DNA of 30,417 bases from DASYML01 sp036399835 (GCA_036399835.1 DASWMI010000117.1:1-30417); one strand, 5' to 3'. Positions 1 through 9,637 are shown, numbered from the stretch's first letter. The notes: generated by a model from the letters alone, not told the origin. Numbers and translations are program-made.

Positions 1-135
1 CAAGGGAACAAACAGGAGCAGAAGCCGCCACCGAAACCGGAGCCGCCACCGAAGGTCAGGGTAGAGGATAAGAATCCACCGCCGAAGGATAACCACGAAG
101 AGAAAAGGGGCGACGAAAAGCGGGGAAAACCTTAA
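1..135 (+). CDS. C-terminal end of an unidentified Pro/Lys/Glu-rich protein (partial)
   Basis: Frame 1 is open from the window edge to a TAA at 133-135, giving 44 residues. They are almost wholly Pro, Lys, Glu and Asp, with repeated PPPK-like units, so this is a disordered charged tail. No domain is visible and the start lies outside the window. A tail of this kind could be a periplasm-spanning or cell-wall-proximal extension, but that is a guess. A terminator-like hairpin about 50 bases downstream agrees with a real gene end here. Confidence 0.5.
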   Translation, partial: QGNKQEQKPPPKPEPPPKVRVEDKNPPPKDNHEEKRGDEKRGKP

Positions 136-185
136 GGCTTCTGCTCAATCAGTTTTTAGACGGATTCGACGGTCGTTAACTCTAT

Positions 186-222
186 GAAACCCGCGCGCAA
201 CTTTCAGGTTCGAGCGGGTTTC
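186..222 (+). terminator. Rho-independent terminator-like hairpin, possibly an attenuator
   Basis: A perfect 9-bp stem pairs GAAACCCGC (186-194) with GCGGGTTTC (214-222) across a 19-base loop. It is followed by the pyrimidine run TTCTTTC. It probably ends the partial upstream gene. It stops only 8 bases before the AAGGAG at 230-235 that precedes the next gene, so it could also act as an attenuator of that gene. Confidence 0.6.
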
Positions 223-238
223 TTCTTTCAAGGAGCAG

Positions 239-871
239 ATGAAAGTCATAAAGATGAAATCTTCTCGCAATAAAATCATCTCGCACAAGCTTTGTGGGCT
301 TCTTCTATCAAGCGCGCTTCTTCTCTCAGCAGCCACTCTCGCCACCGCGCAATCCTATCATGATCCGAGACTCTCTCAGCGGGCCACGCAGATTACCGGC
401 GACAGCTTTCCATACTTCACCGAAACGCCGCGCGGCGTACACGTCTTCACGCGCAACAGGCCGCGCCCAGAAGTGCTTCGCGCCATTGACGACGGCTTCG
501 CGGAGCTATTCTCGATTGCGCGCCGCCACGGTTATCGTGCGCGGCTGGACCACTCCGCTTACACAATCTTTATCGCACGCGCCGATAGGACCAGGGATTC
601 GAGCGGCGCATATTCGCCGGACATAGCCATCCCCGCCTTGCAGTACGCCGGAAGCGTCTACGACCAGGGCGGCTATATCTATGCCGCCGGAATGGTCCTG
701 GCATACAACCCCGCCGCCTTTATCATCGCAGAGCACGACAGAGACTTCGCCCGCATCTCCAACGTCGTCCGCTACGAAGGCGAGCATCTAGTCCTTTACT
801 ACAACGACCGCCAGCTCTACGAAAGAACAGCCGACCACAGCCGTGGCGGCGCTCATCCCATCCTCCAATGA
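239..871 (+). CDS. Small secreted protein of unknown function
   Basis: This 210-residue protein has a basic N-terminus and a hydrophobic stretch (about residues 20-37) ending in ATAQ, a good signal peptidase I site, so it is likely periplasmic or secreted. I do not recognise the mature domain. It is rich in Tyr, Arg and His, and near the C-terminus has a YEGEH segment followed by Asp/Arg/Tyr-rich sequence and GGAHPIL. The two His residues with nearby acidic groups could bind metal, but no classical HExxH motif is present. ATG at 239 sits only three bases after AAGGAG. An in-frame ATG at 254 is the alternative, although 18 bases is long for that ribosome site. The gene stands alone between two terminator hairpins. 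Confidence 0.7.
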   Translation: MKVIKMKSSRNKIISHKLCGLLLSSALLLSAATLATAQSYHDPRLSQRATQITGDSFPYFTETPRGVHVFTRNRPRPEVLRAIDDGFAELFSIARRHGYRARLDHSAYTIFIARADRTRDSSGAYSPDIAIPALQYAGSVYDQGGYIYAAGMVLAYNPAAFIIAEHDRDFARISNVVRYEGEHLVLYYNDRQLYERTADHSRGGAHPILQ

Positions 872-894
872 GTTATCTAAATCTGGACCAAAAC

Positions 895-935
895 AGAAAA
901 GAGGCAGCCACCTTATCAAAGGCTGCCTCTTTTCT
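895..935. terminator. Bidirectional terminator between the secreted-protein gene and tRNA-Val
   Basis: A perfect 15-bp stem (895-909 with 921-935) encloses an 11-base loop. Its GC-rich core GAGGCAGCC is flanked by A4 on one side and T4 on the other, so it can terminate in both directions. It lies between the rightward gene ending at 871 and the leftward tRNA whose 3' end is at 954, as expected for convergent transcripts. Confidence 0.9.
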
Positions 936-953
936 ATTTCAGATCAATCCTGA

Positions 954-1025
<72 letters not shown>

Positions 1026-1056
1026 GCTTTCGCGTGCGTGCGCCGGAAGAGAGGCG

Positions 1057-1086
1057 ATGCTAACAGGGCATGCGCGGGAGCGTCAA
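1057..1086 (-). promoter_or_regulatory. Likely sigma-70-type promoter of tRNA-Val
   Basis: On the minus strand TTGACG (1081-1086) is followed after 18 bases by TAGCAT (1057-1062). These match the -35 and -10 consensus at 5/6 and 4/6 positions. Transcription would begin near 1050, about 25 bases before the tRNA 5' end, which is a normal spacing. Confidence 0.5.
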
Positions 1087-1139
1087 GCGGGGCGACTGGA
1101 GTGGCCGTGCAGGGTTTAAGACGCCGCTTCCGTGTTGCT

Positions 1140-1625
1140 TTAACCGCCGATTGAGGGGTCGTTGGCAGAGGCTTGCTGGTCCGGGTTTTCGCGCACCGAG
1201 GGGACATTCGGGTCAACGTAAAAATGACGATGGCCGGTGGCGTTGATCGTGCCTTCGGAGACCTGCGGGTCCGCGTTAACCGTGTAGTTAGCGGGCTGCG
1301 TGGTGGACTTTGGCGTGACTTTCATCGTGTAGACATAGCCACTGACGACGGGCTGGTCGCCCTTGAACTTCTCATCCATCCCGCCATCTTTAATCAACTG
1401 GTCGAAAGTGCCGAACTCGCTCCGGTGGCTGAGCGCGTAGGATGCCTGTGCGTCACGGATTCTGCCAAGCGTCTCGATGGCGGCGGCCTCGTTGGCTTTG
1501 CGTAAGGCTGTGCGCCAGGAGACTATGCCGACGCTGACCAGGATTCCGATAATGGCAATGACGATCATCAACTCGATTAACGAAAAGCCGCGCTCAGGGC
1601 GACGATGTTGCAGTGACTTTCTCAT
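1140..1625 (-). CDS. Type IV pilin-like / type II pseudopilin protein
   Basis: The 161-residue protein starts with a short basic leader (MRKSLQHRRPERG) followed by FSLIELMIVIAIIGIL. This is the classic prepilin peptidase site (cleavage after Gly13, Phe at +1, Glu at +5) and hydrophobic assembly helix. The rest is a small globular domain with no Cys pair and a polar Gly-rich C-terminus ending SIGG. I start it at 1625 because GAGGAA lies 5-6 bases upstream. The open frame extends upstream to 1700, but that would add 25 non-leader residues. Family knowledge says such proteins form pili or secretion pseudopili after processing by PilD. No other pilus gene is in the window, so it is an orphan minor or major pilin here. 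The tRNA gene lies 114 bases downstream on the same strand. Confidence 0.88.
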   Translation of the reverse strand: MRKSLQHRRPERGFSLIELMIVIAIIGILVSVGIVSWRTALRKANEAAAIETLGRIRDAQASYALSHRSEFGTFDQLIKDGGMDEKFKGDQPVVSGYVYTMKVTPKSTTQPANYTVNADPQVSEGTINATGHRHFYVDPNVPSVRENPDQQASANDPSIGG

Positions 1626-1927
1626 AATGTTCCTCATCAAATGATTACACGATTCAAAAAGTTCAGGGTTCCGCAATTTTCCTTTGGATTCGGCAAGCAA
1701 AGCGCTGGCTGCTTCATTGCAGACATCAATCTTACTACAATGGCGCGCGCCTGACCACTTTGCGAAGTCTCAGAGTCCGAGAGTCTCAGAGTCTGGAGTC
1801 AAAAGTTTAAATCCTTTGACTCTGAGACTCCAAACTCTCGGACTCTGAGACTTCTTTTTGGCGTGCGGCGGCAACCTCAAACATGTAGAATGAAACCGAA
1901 GTTTTGAGCTTGTAGTTGAAGAAGCTT
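1626..1927. other. Divergent intergenic region between the pilin and moxR genes
   Basis: These 302 bases separate the leftward pilin gene from the rightward moxR gene and must hold both promoters. The only strong feature I can see is the long GAGTCT-type inverted repeat at 1764-1854, listed separately. I could not identify a convincing sigma-70 or sigma-54 promoter for the pilin. Confidence 0.5.
1764..1854. repeat. Long inverted repeat of GAGTCT-type units (copy 1, upstream of moxR)
   Basis: A perfect 21-base arm (1764-1784) is complementary to 1834-1854. The 49 bases between are themselves made of imperfect GACTCTGAGACTC-like units that can extend the stem. A T5 run follows on the plus strand (1855-1859). 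No rightward gene ends here, so it is not an ordinary terminator. A related structure lies on the other side of moxR at 2912-3003. Confidence 0.85.
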
Positions 1928-2914
1928 ATGAGACGACTACACGGAGCGGAGAGGGAAGCGGTCGGTCGGGCGGGAGTCGGGGTCGAGAAGATCGAGCGGC
2001 TTCAGGCGGCGATTGAGAGCGTCATCAGGGGCAAGCCCGAAGCCGTGCGTCTCGCCATCGTGACCTTGATCGCGGGCGGCCACCTCTTGATAGAGGATGT
2101 GCCTGGCGTCGGCAAGACCACGCTGGCGCAGGCGCTGGCGCGCGCCATAGACTGCTCGTTCCAGCGCATACAGTTTACTTCCGACATGCTGCCCTCCGAT
2201 CTGATAGGGCTTTCAACTTACAATCAACATACGGGCGTCTTCGAGTGGAAGCCTGGTCCAGTCTTTGCCAGCGTCGTGCTCGCGGACGAGATTAACCGGA
2301 CCACTCCCAAGACGCAATCTGCGCTTCTGGAAGCGATGGCCGAAGGCAACGTCACGGTCGAAGGCGTGACGCATCGTCTGCCTGAGCCTTTCATCGTGCT
2401 CGCGACGCAGAATCCGATTGAGCATCACGGAACATATCCGCTGCCCGAATCGCAGCTCGACCGTTTTATGCTGCGGCTGCGCATAGGCTATCCGGGCAAT
2501 GAAGCCGAAAAACTTATCTTGCGCGACCGCGAGCGCGCAGAGCCGCTCGACGAGTTGCGCGCAGTGATGACGGGCGAGGATATAGTCGAACTACAACGCG
2601 GCGTCAAAGAGGTCTCGGTTGATGATGCGCTGGTTGATTACCTGATGCGCATCGTCGCGGCGACGCGTGAATCCGAGATGCTGGACTTAGGCATCAGCCC
2701 GCGCGGCACGCTCTCGCTCTTTCGCGCGGCGCAGGCGCTGGCGCTTACCGAAGACCGCGACTACTGCGTGCCGGACGACATCAAGCGGCTGGTTATTCCC
2801 GTCTTCGCGCATCGCATGGTCGTCAGCTCTCGCTTCTCCTCCTCACTGCGCCGCAACGAAGAGTCCGAAGCAGTCCTCAAAGAGATTATCAAGACAGTGA
2901 GTGTCCCGTTATAA
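1928..2914 (+). CDS. MoxR-family AAA+ ATPase
   Basis: The 328-residue protein has the MoxR layout. Walker A is DVPGVGKT (about 57-64), Walker B is VVLADEI (about 116-122), the sensor-1 region ATQNP is near 159-163, and a C-terminal lid domain contains the SPRGT motif. MoxR ATPases are chaperone-like. They typically act with a DUF58 and often a VWA-domain partner to mature or activate protein complexes, and the DUF58 gene follows directly. I use ATG 1928. A TTG at 1916 would add four residues, and neither has a strong ribosome site. The gene is bracketed by two related inverted repeats. Confidence 0.93.
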   Translation: MRRLHGAEREAVGRAGVGVEKIERLQAAIESVIRGKPEAVRLAIVTLIAGGHLLIEDVPGVGKTTLAQALARAIDCSFQRIQFTSDMLPSDLIGLSTYNQHTGVFEWKPGPVFASVVLADEINRTTPKTQSALLEAMAEGNVTVEGVTHRLPEPFIVLATQNPIEHHGTYPLPESQLDRFMLRLRIGYPGNEAEKLILRDRERAEPLDELRAVMTGEDIVELQRGVKEVSVDDALVDYLMRIVAATRESEMLDLGISPRGTLSLFRAAQALALTEDRDYCVPDDIKRLVIPVFAHRMVVSSRFSSSLRRNEESEAVLKEIIKTVSVPL

Positions 2915-3003
2915 AGTCTGAGAGTCCGGAGTCTAGGAGTCAAAGGGCAGGGCTTTTGATTTTAGACTCTCAGGCTCTGGACTCTCAGACTCTCAGACTC
3001 TTT
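2912..3003. repeat. Inverted repeat of GAGTCT-type units (copy 2, between moxR and DUF58)
   Basis: The left part (about 2912-2945) and the right part (about 2956-3003) are imperfect reverse complements built from AGTCTGAGAGTCC-like units. They resemble the structure at 1764-1854, including a GGAGTCAAA segment at the turn. The repeat starts at the moxR stop codon and ends at the DUF58 ATG, so it fills the whole junction. A TTG at 2956 in frame with DUF58 would translate the right arm, which argues against that start. Confidence 0.8.
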
Positions 3004-4344
3004 ATGAAGAAGTGGCGCAATGCGATTCTGGGAACTATGCTGGTGCTGGTCGGGGTGGTGTCCGCGCTGGTGACTGTCTATGCGCAGCAACGCGAAGACC
3101 TCGTGTTGACGAGCATAGCTTCCATCGCTTCGCTGTTGATTGCCGCGCTGCTGCTCATCTTCGTTGTCCCGCCGCTGGCGCGTTCGGCGCGCGCTGAGGT
3201 CAGGCAGATTGAGCTTCCTTTCAATATCACGAAGGGTGGGCTAATCTTTCTGGGCATCCTCGCGGTCGTCGCCTTCGCGGCCTTCAATACGGGTCACAAC
3301 CTGCTCTTTCTGGTCCTCTCGATTCTGCTCTCGACATTCTTCGTGGCCTGGGCCGCTGGCCGCGCCAGCCTGCGCGAGCTAATCGTCTCGGCGCGTTTCC
3401 CTGACCACATCTTCGCGGGCGAGCCTGCGCCCGTCATCGTCACTCTACGCAACCGCAAACGCCTGCTGCCTTCCTTCTCGATTCGCGTCGAAGCGCGTGG
3501 ACCAGTCAATCAGGATGAGAAGAAGCGGCAGAGGCTGGCGCGCAAGCGTTTCCAAAAACGCCCGCTCGCTTATTTCATGTACATCCCGCACCGTGCGGCT
3601 GCCGAACAACGCGTCGAGCAGTTGTTCGAGAAGCGCGGCCACGAATTAATCACGGGCTTCGAGCTTTCGACGCGTTTTCCCTTCGGGTTCTTTCAACGCC
3701 GTAGACGCCTGCGCGCGCGCAACGTGGACATCATCGTCTACCCCAAGCTTGAGCCTATAGGCGACGAGCTGCACCTGCTGCCGATGAACGCCGGACGGCT
3801 CGTCTCCGTCAAGCGCGGCGCGGGCCACGACCTGCTCTCGCTGAGAGACTACCAGCCGCAAGACGACCTGCGCCATATTGATTGGAAGGCGACTGCGCGC
3901 GTGCGACGTTTGACGGTCCGCGAGTTTACCTCTGAAGATGAAAGGCGCGTGACCATCGCGCTCGACATTAAACTCTTGAAGGGCGCGCAGGATGCGGAGG
4001 TGGACCAGAAAGGTTTGCAAGAGCGTTTTGAGCGAGGCGTCACGCTGGCCGCTTCGCTGGTCGCGCATTTTATTGCAGAGCGCGCGGAAGTGCGGCTTGT
4101 GCTGGGCCAGGAGGCGGGGCTTTACGGGGCCGGACCGGAGCAGCTTTACGATTGCCTGCGAAGGCTCGCGCTGGTCCAGCCGTTGATTGACCAGGCGGAG
4201 GAAGCTGCGACGGCTCTCAGCCGTCAAGAGCTTCATCATCCAACATCGACTGCCGAGGGTAATTTCGTTATCCTGCTGACAACTGCCGCGCCAGGCTCTT
4301 TACCCGCGCACGTCTGGCGCTCGTCCCATGTGATATATTACTAA
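3004..4344 (+). CDS. DUF58 membrane protein, partner of MoxR
   Basis: The protein of 446 residues has four hydrophobic segments in its first 120 residues (about 8-27, 33-55, 78-95, 97-117). A cytoplasmic part follows, carrying the DUF58 signature SLRDYQPQDDLRHIDWKATA near 279-298. The C-terminal half has the VWA-like beginning TIALD. DUF58 proteins are usually encoded directly after MoxR and are thought to be its partner in assembling or activating envelope or enzyme complexes. ATG 3004 is chosen because translation from the upstream TTG would run through the inverted repeat. No Shine-Dalgarno sequence is visible, so translation may depend on coupling or on the repeat structure. The usual third gene, a transglutaminase-like protein, is absent. 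Confidence 0.9.
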   Translation: MKKWRNAILGTMLVLVGVVSALVTVYAQQREDLVLTSIASIASLLIAALLLIFVVPPLARSARAEVRQIELPFNITKGGLIFLGILAVVAFAAFNTGHNLLFLVLSILLSTFFVAWAAGRASLRELIVSARFPDHIFAGEPAPVIVTLRNRKRLLPSFSIRVEARGPVNQDEKKRQRLARKRFQKRPLAYFMYIPHRAAAEQRVEQLFEKRGHELITGFELSTRFPFGFFQRRRRLRARNVDIIVYPKLEPIGDELHLLPMNAGRLVSVKRGAGHDLLSLRDYQPQDDLRHIDWKATARVRRLTVREFTSEDERRVTIALDIKLLKGAQDAEVDQKGLQERFERGVTLAASLVAHFIAERAEVRLVLGQEAGLYGAGPEQLYDCLRRLALVQPLIDQAEEAATALSRQELHHPTSTAEGNFVILLTTAAPGSLPAHVWRSSHVIYY

Positions 4345-4399
4345 AGCTTGCCCGCTCACCCGCCGATTCCGATTCTTTCATCCGGGAGATTAAAGCTTC

Positions 4400-6946
4400 A
4401 TGGCTGCTCTGACAAACGTGCGCCCGTATAGCCTGCGCGCAAGAGCTTATTCGCAGACGAGCCTCTGGCTGATAGCCGTCTGCTTTGTCTTGTCGGGCGC
4501 GACCGGGTTGATTTACGAAGTGCTCTGGGCGCGCATGCTCGGGCTGGTCTTCGGCGCGACGACCTTTGCCGTGAGCGCCGTGCTGGCGGCCTTTATGGGC
4601 GGCCTCGCGCTCGGCTCTGCCTGGGCCGGACGCTTGAGCGCGCGCGTCCGCAGACCCTTGAGGGTTTACGGTCTGATGGAGATGGGCATCGCGCTCTATG
4701 CGCTCGCCGTGCCCATCATGTTTCGTTTGATAGACCATCTGTATGCGGCGCTCTGGCAGCAACTTCATCCGGGCTTTTATGCTTTTAACCTCTGGCGCTT
4801 CGCGCTTTCGTGCGCGGCGCTCCTCTTGCCGACGGCGTTGATGGGCGCGACGCTTCCAATCCTCGCGGCTGCGCTGATGCATTCTTCGCGTTACACGGAG
4901 ACCGCCGTCGCGCGTCTTTATACCTGCAATCTTTTCGGCGCTATCTTCGGCACGCTCGCGGCGGGCTTCCTGTTGCTGCCAGTGCTCGGCGTGAGCGCGA
5001 CCATCTGGACGGCTGCCGCGATTAATCTCTTGATAGGATTGGGCGCAGTCTTCATAGACCAGAGGGACAAGTCACACGCGGCGACAGCCGTGGACGATAA
5101 AAATTTTGAGGATGATAAAAGGCTGGACCAGCGACAGCCGCCTGGCGTGAAGGGGGCGCTGGATGAAATTGAAGAGGTTGAGAGGCTGCCTCATCAAACA
5201 GTAGAAGCTACGCGGGAGACGGACATAGCGGGAGCGGCTTTGTGGCTCTCTTGTGCAGGCATCTCGGGCTTTGTCACCTTTAGCACGCAGGTCGCGTGGA
5301 CGCGCGTGCTGACGATGGTCATAGGCTCAAGCACGTATGCCTTTAGCATGGTCGTCGCGCTTTTTCTGCTCGGACTCTTTGGCGGCGCATACGTCGTCGG
5401 AAGACGCAGGACGAAGGGAAAGCTCTTGCGCAGTCTGATGTTGGTCGAGCTGGCAACTGCCCTGAGCCTCTTCTGTAGTATCTGGATTATTAATTATGCG
5501 CCGGGGATGCTCTTCAGGCTCGGACTCGGCTACAGCATCAACTCTTGGCTCGGTTGGCTCGCGCTTCAGGCGTTGGTGGCGTCGATGCTGATTGTCGTCC
5601 CCGCATTCCTAATGGGGATGGTGATGCCGCTCGTGCTAGTCTGGTCCAGTTCTGCGGGGCCGCGTGCTTCCGTCAAGATGGTCGGGCGCAGTTATGCGGT
5701 CAATACGCTCGGCGCGATTGCGGGCGCTTTCCTGACGGGCTTTATCCTGATTCCAAAGGCGAGCACGCGTTTCACAATCCTGTTCGCCGCCGCCCTCTGC
5801 CTGATTGTGGCGGGGCTTGCCTACAGGCCCGCTGGCGGCGACACGGCCTTGCGGCGCAGCCTGGCCGCGGGTCTCTGCTTTACCTTGATCATCGCGATGC
5901 TGCTCTTTGCGCCGCGCTTGAACGCTTTCGACCTGGCGGCGGGCGCTTACGATTCGCTCATCAGTCTGCTGGCGAGGCCGCAACTGAGCGAGGGCGAGAA
6001 CACGACCAGGACTTTTGGACCAGAGACGAATCGCCTGTTGATGTACAGCGAAGGGCCGACGGCGACCGTTTCCGTGCGTGAAGACTGGGGCACGCGCTCG
6101 CTGGCTATCAACGGGCGGACCAATGCTTCGGACAAGGGCGACATGCCGACGCAGATTATGCTGGGCCAGTTGCCGCTGCTCTTAGCTCCGCGGATGGAGA
6201 ACGGCCTGATTGTCGGGCTGGCTTCGGGCGTCAGCGTCGGGGCGATGCTGCAATCGCCGCTCAAGTCGCTCGAATGCGTAGAGCTTGAGCCTGAGACGAT
6301 TCCCGCTTCCGCATTTTTTAATCACGTCAATCACAGGCCGCTCGAAGATGCGCGCCTCAAGCTGGTGATTGACGATGCGCGTGCATTCTTGCGCATCACG
6401 CCGACCGAGTACGACATGATCGTCAGCGAGCCGAGCCACCCCTGGGTTCCCGGCGTCGCCAACCTCTTTACGAAAGAGTTCTTCGAGCTTGGCCGCAGCC
6501 GTTTGCGCGAGGATGGCGTCTTTGTCCAGTGGTTGCAGATTTACCAGCTCTCGACCGAAAGCCTGCGCTCGGCGCTGGCGACTTACACGAGCGTCTTCCC
6601 GCACGTACTGGTCTTTCGCATCGGCGGCGCGGCCAAAGGCAAAGACCTCATACTCGTCGGCAGCCGCACGCCTCTCAAGCTCGAACGAATACGTGAACGC
6701 ATCAGCGACCCTCTCATCTCTGCGGAGCTGGCGCGCATCCAGCTCAACCGCGCGGAAGATATTTCAGCCTGGTATGTCTGCGATGAAAGACGGCTTGGTC
6801 CAGCCGTCGCGGGCGCTGTCATCAACACGGATGACAACATGCATATAGAGACCAGCGCGCCGCGCGAAGCCTTCCTGCCGATGATGGATGCCAACGCCGC
6901 CTGGATTAATAAGCTGAGTGAAGAGGTCCGGGAGAGTACGCGTTGA
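4400..6946 (+). CDS. Multi-pass membrane protein fused to a spermidine-synthase-like domain
   Basis: The protein has 848 residues. Residues 20-220 and 278-505 are hydrophobic, with many transmembrane segments split by an acidic loop (about 221-277). Both halves begin with similar SGxxGxxxxxxxxWxR segments, so the membrane part looks internally duplicated. Residues about 550-830 form a Rossmann methyltransferase-like domain of the polyamine aminopropyltransferase fold: INGRTNASD (570-578), the SAM-site-like GLASGVSVGAML, acidic VELEPE, DDARAFL (658-664) and SEPSHPW (676-682). In true spermidine synthases the last motif carries the catalytic Asp. Here it reads Ser-Glu-Pro, as in many membrane-fused homologues, so the substrate is uncertain. 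It begins 55 bases after DUF58 and probably shares its transcript. GGGAG lies 11 bases before the ATG. Confidence 0.85.
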   Translation: MAALTNVRPYSLRARAYSQTSLWLIAVCFVLSGATGLIYEVLWARMLGLVFGATTFAVSAVLAAFMGGLALGSAWAGRLSARVRRPLRVYGLMEMGIALYALAVPIMFRLIDHLYAALWQQLHPGFYAFNLWRFALSCAALLLPTALMGATLPILAAALMHSSRYTETAVARLYTCNLFGAIFGTLAAGFLLLPVLGVSATIWTAAAINLLIGLGAVFIDQRDKSHAATAVDDKNFEDDKRLDQRQPPGVKGALDEIEEVERLPHQTVEATRETDIAGAALWLSCAGISGFVTFSTQVAWTRVLTMVIGSSTYAFSMVVALFLLGLFGGAYVVGRRRTKGKLLRSLMLVELATALSLFCSIWIINYAPGMLFRLGLGYSINSWLGWLALQALVASMLIVVPAFLMGMVMPLVLVWSSSAGPRASVKMVGRSYAVNTLGAIAGAFLTGFILIPKASTRFTILFAAALCLIVAGLAYRPAGGDTALRRSLAAGLCFTLIIAMLLFAPRLNAFDLAAGAYDSLISLLARPQLSEGENTTRTFGPETNRLLMYSEGPTATVSVREDWGTRSLAINGRTNASDKGDMPTQIMLGQLPLLLAPRMENGLIVGLASGVSVGAMLQSPLKSLECVELEPETIPASAFFNHVNHRPLEDARLKLVIDDARAFLRITPTEYDMIVSEPSHPWVPGVANLFTKEFFELGRSRLREDGVFVQWLQIYQLSTESLRSALATYTSVFPHVLVFRIGGAAKGKDLILVGSRTPLKLERIRERISDPLISAELARIQLNRAEDISAWYVCDERRLGPAVAGAVINTDDNMHIETSAPREAFLPMMDANAAWINKLSEEVRESTR

Positions 6947-6979
6947 GCGGACCGATTAAGAAGATGAGAGCCAGGCTCC

Positions 6980-8455
6980 TCAAACATCAACCAGCTTTGA
7001 TTCGCTGTTCATCGCTTCGAGTATCTTATCGGCGGCTGCCTCGCCGCTGCGCACACAGTCAGGAATACCAGCGCCGCCGTAGGCGTTGCCCGCCAGTTGA
7101 AGCGTAGGGAATCTGCCGAGCCTTTGCCGTATAGCTTTCATTTTATCATTGTGGCCCAGATGATACTGGGCCATAGAGCGCGGCCATTTCGAGACGAGAG
7201 AAAAGAGCGGCGGCCTCTCTATGCCCAACAGGTCGCGCAGGTCCGCCTGGACCGCAGCCGTCATCTCTTCTTCATCAAGAGCAAACTTTTCCGGCTGTAG
7301 AGCGCCGCCGACGAAAGCGCGCAGCAAGACTCGGCCTGCGGGAGCGCGCCCTTTGAATTTGACGCTCGAAAAAGTGCAGGCCAGCGTCGAGCGTCTCTCT
7401 GCGAAGGGAACGACGAAGCCGAAGCCGTCGAGGCTGTGCGGAATATCTTCGCGTTTGTAAGCGAGATTGATGGTCGCGGTCGAAGCATAAGGAATCGTTT
7501 CAAGCTCCTCCGCCACGAGAGCATCGGTCTCACGCAGCAGCGAGGCAGCCGAGTAGGCGGGCAGCGCCAGACAGACGGCATCGGCGCTGAGCCTTTCACC
7601 TCTCTCCAGAGACAAATTCCACTGCCGCCTGCTTTCATCAAAGCCGAGCCACTCGACCCTCTTCCCGAGCCTGACGCAACCTTCAGGGAGGAGTCCCGCG
7701 AGGTGGTCCACAAGTACCTGCATCCCTTCATCGAAGGAGAGGAAAAGGCTATAGCGCGGGCCGCTCGTTCCGTTTGCCTGTGTGGCCGACTGTCGGCGGC
7801 GCTGTTTGAGCATGGCCCAGATCAGGCTGCGATGTGCGCGCTCCATCTCCAGAAAGCGCGGCATCGTCGCGCGCAGGCTCAAACGCTCAGGGTCAGCCGT
7901 GTAGATGCCGCCGACCATCGGCTGTGCCATCCGCTCAAGCGCCTCTCGCCCAAGCCTGCGCCGCACAAACTCCGCCAGGCTTTCATCGTCAAGCTCTCGC
8001 TCGCGGCGGCGCGGCAGGATGAGGTCCAAAGCCATGCGCGCCTTGCCGGTCCAGCTAAAAATTCCCGTCGTGACAAAAGGCCAGAGACGCGTCGGCGCAA
8101 GCAGTTGAAACCCTTCCGGGACCGGATGCAAACGCCCGCCGCCGACGATAAAGCTCCTGCGATGCTCTGTGTTAGTTTCTATCAGCCGCGTAGCTAGTCC
8201 TGTGCGCTGCACAAGCGCCAGCGCTTCGGGTTTTTCAGAGATGAAGGAATCAGGCCCGGCTTCGAGCAGAAAGCCATCACGCTTGATGCTGCGCACGACG
8301 CCGCCCAACTCTGGTCCAGCTTCCAGAAGCAGGATTTCAAGCGAGAGTTTTTCATCTCTGCTTTTCTCGAAGAGATGATGCGCCGCCGCCAGCCCGCTCG
8401 TGCCGCCGCCGACAATGACTACTCTCCTCAAAGCTCTCTCCAGATTCTCCCGCAT
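6980..8455 (-). CDS. hemY: Protoporphyrinogen / coproporphyrinogen III oxidase, FAD-dependent
   Basis: The 491-residue protein has the HemY-type flavin amine oxidase layout. The N-terminal dinucleotide fold contains VVIVGGGTSGLAA (about 12-24), the FAD-ribose acidic residue is in LLLEAG, and GFLLEAGPDSF follows. A C-terminal FAD segment reads AGNAYGGAGIPDCVRSG. It oxidises a porphyrinogen by six electrons with oxygen. The hemE-hemH-hemY order suggests it may act on coproporphyrinogen III, as CgoX of Bacillus subtilis does. I use the ATG at 8455. A TTG at 8479 would add eight residues. It converges with the membrane-synthase gene, leaving 33 bases between them, and starts 51 bases after hemH. 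Confidence 0.92.
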   Translation of the reverse strand: MRENLERALRRVVIVGGGTSGLAAAHHLFEKSRDEKLSLEILLLEAGPELGGVVRSIKRDGFLLEAGPDSFISEKPEALALVQRTGLATRLIETNTEHRRSFIVGGGRLHPVPEGFQLLAPTRLWPFVTTGIFSWTGKARMALDLILPRRRERELDDESLAEFVRRRLGREALERMAQPMVGGIYTADPERLSLRATMPRFLEMERAHRSLIWAMLKQRRRQSATQANGTSGPRYSLFLSFDEGMQVLVDHLAGLLPEGCVRLGKRVEWLGFDESRRQWNLSLERGERLSADAVCLALPAYSAASLLRETDALVAEELETIPYASTATINLAYKREDIPHSLDGFGFVVPFAERRSTLACTFSSVKFKGRAPAGRVLLRAFVGGALQPEKFALDEEEMTAAVQADLRDLLGIERPPLFSLVSKWPRSMAQYHLGHNDKMKAIRQRLGRFPTLQLAGNAYGGAGIPDCVRSGEAAADKILEAMNSESKLVDV

Positions 8456-8506
8456 CTGGCGGTCTTGCCCCCAAATCAATGCGACAGTTCGCCGCTCTCA
8501 AAAGGA

Positions 8507-9562
<1,056 letters not shown>

Positions 9563-9637
9563 CTTGCTTCACGGGCTGATTCAAAAGCTTCCGCTTTGAA
9601 ACCCTCTTCGCTTCGACTCTCGCTCCTTCACCCAGAT

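Noticed and set aside
1764..3003. GAGTCT repeats as a CRISPR array
   Set aside because: The units are short, overlapping and palindromic, without regular unique spacers, and no cas gene is present.
6968..6978. Small palindrome between the convergent membrane-synthase and hemY genes
   Set aside because: The arms are five bases around a single base, with no T-run; too short to call a terminator.
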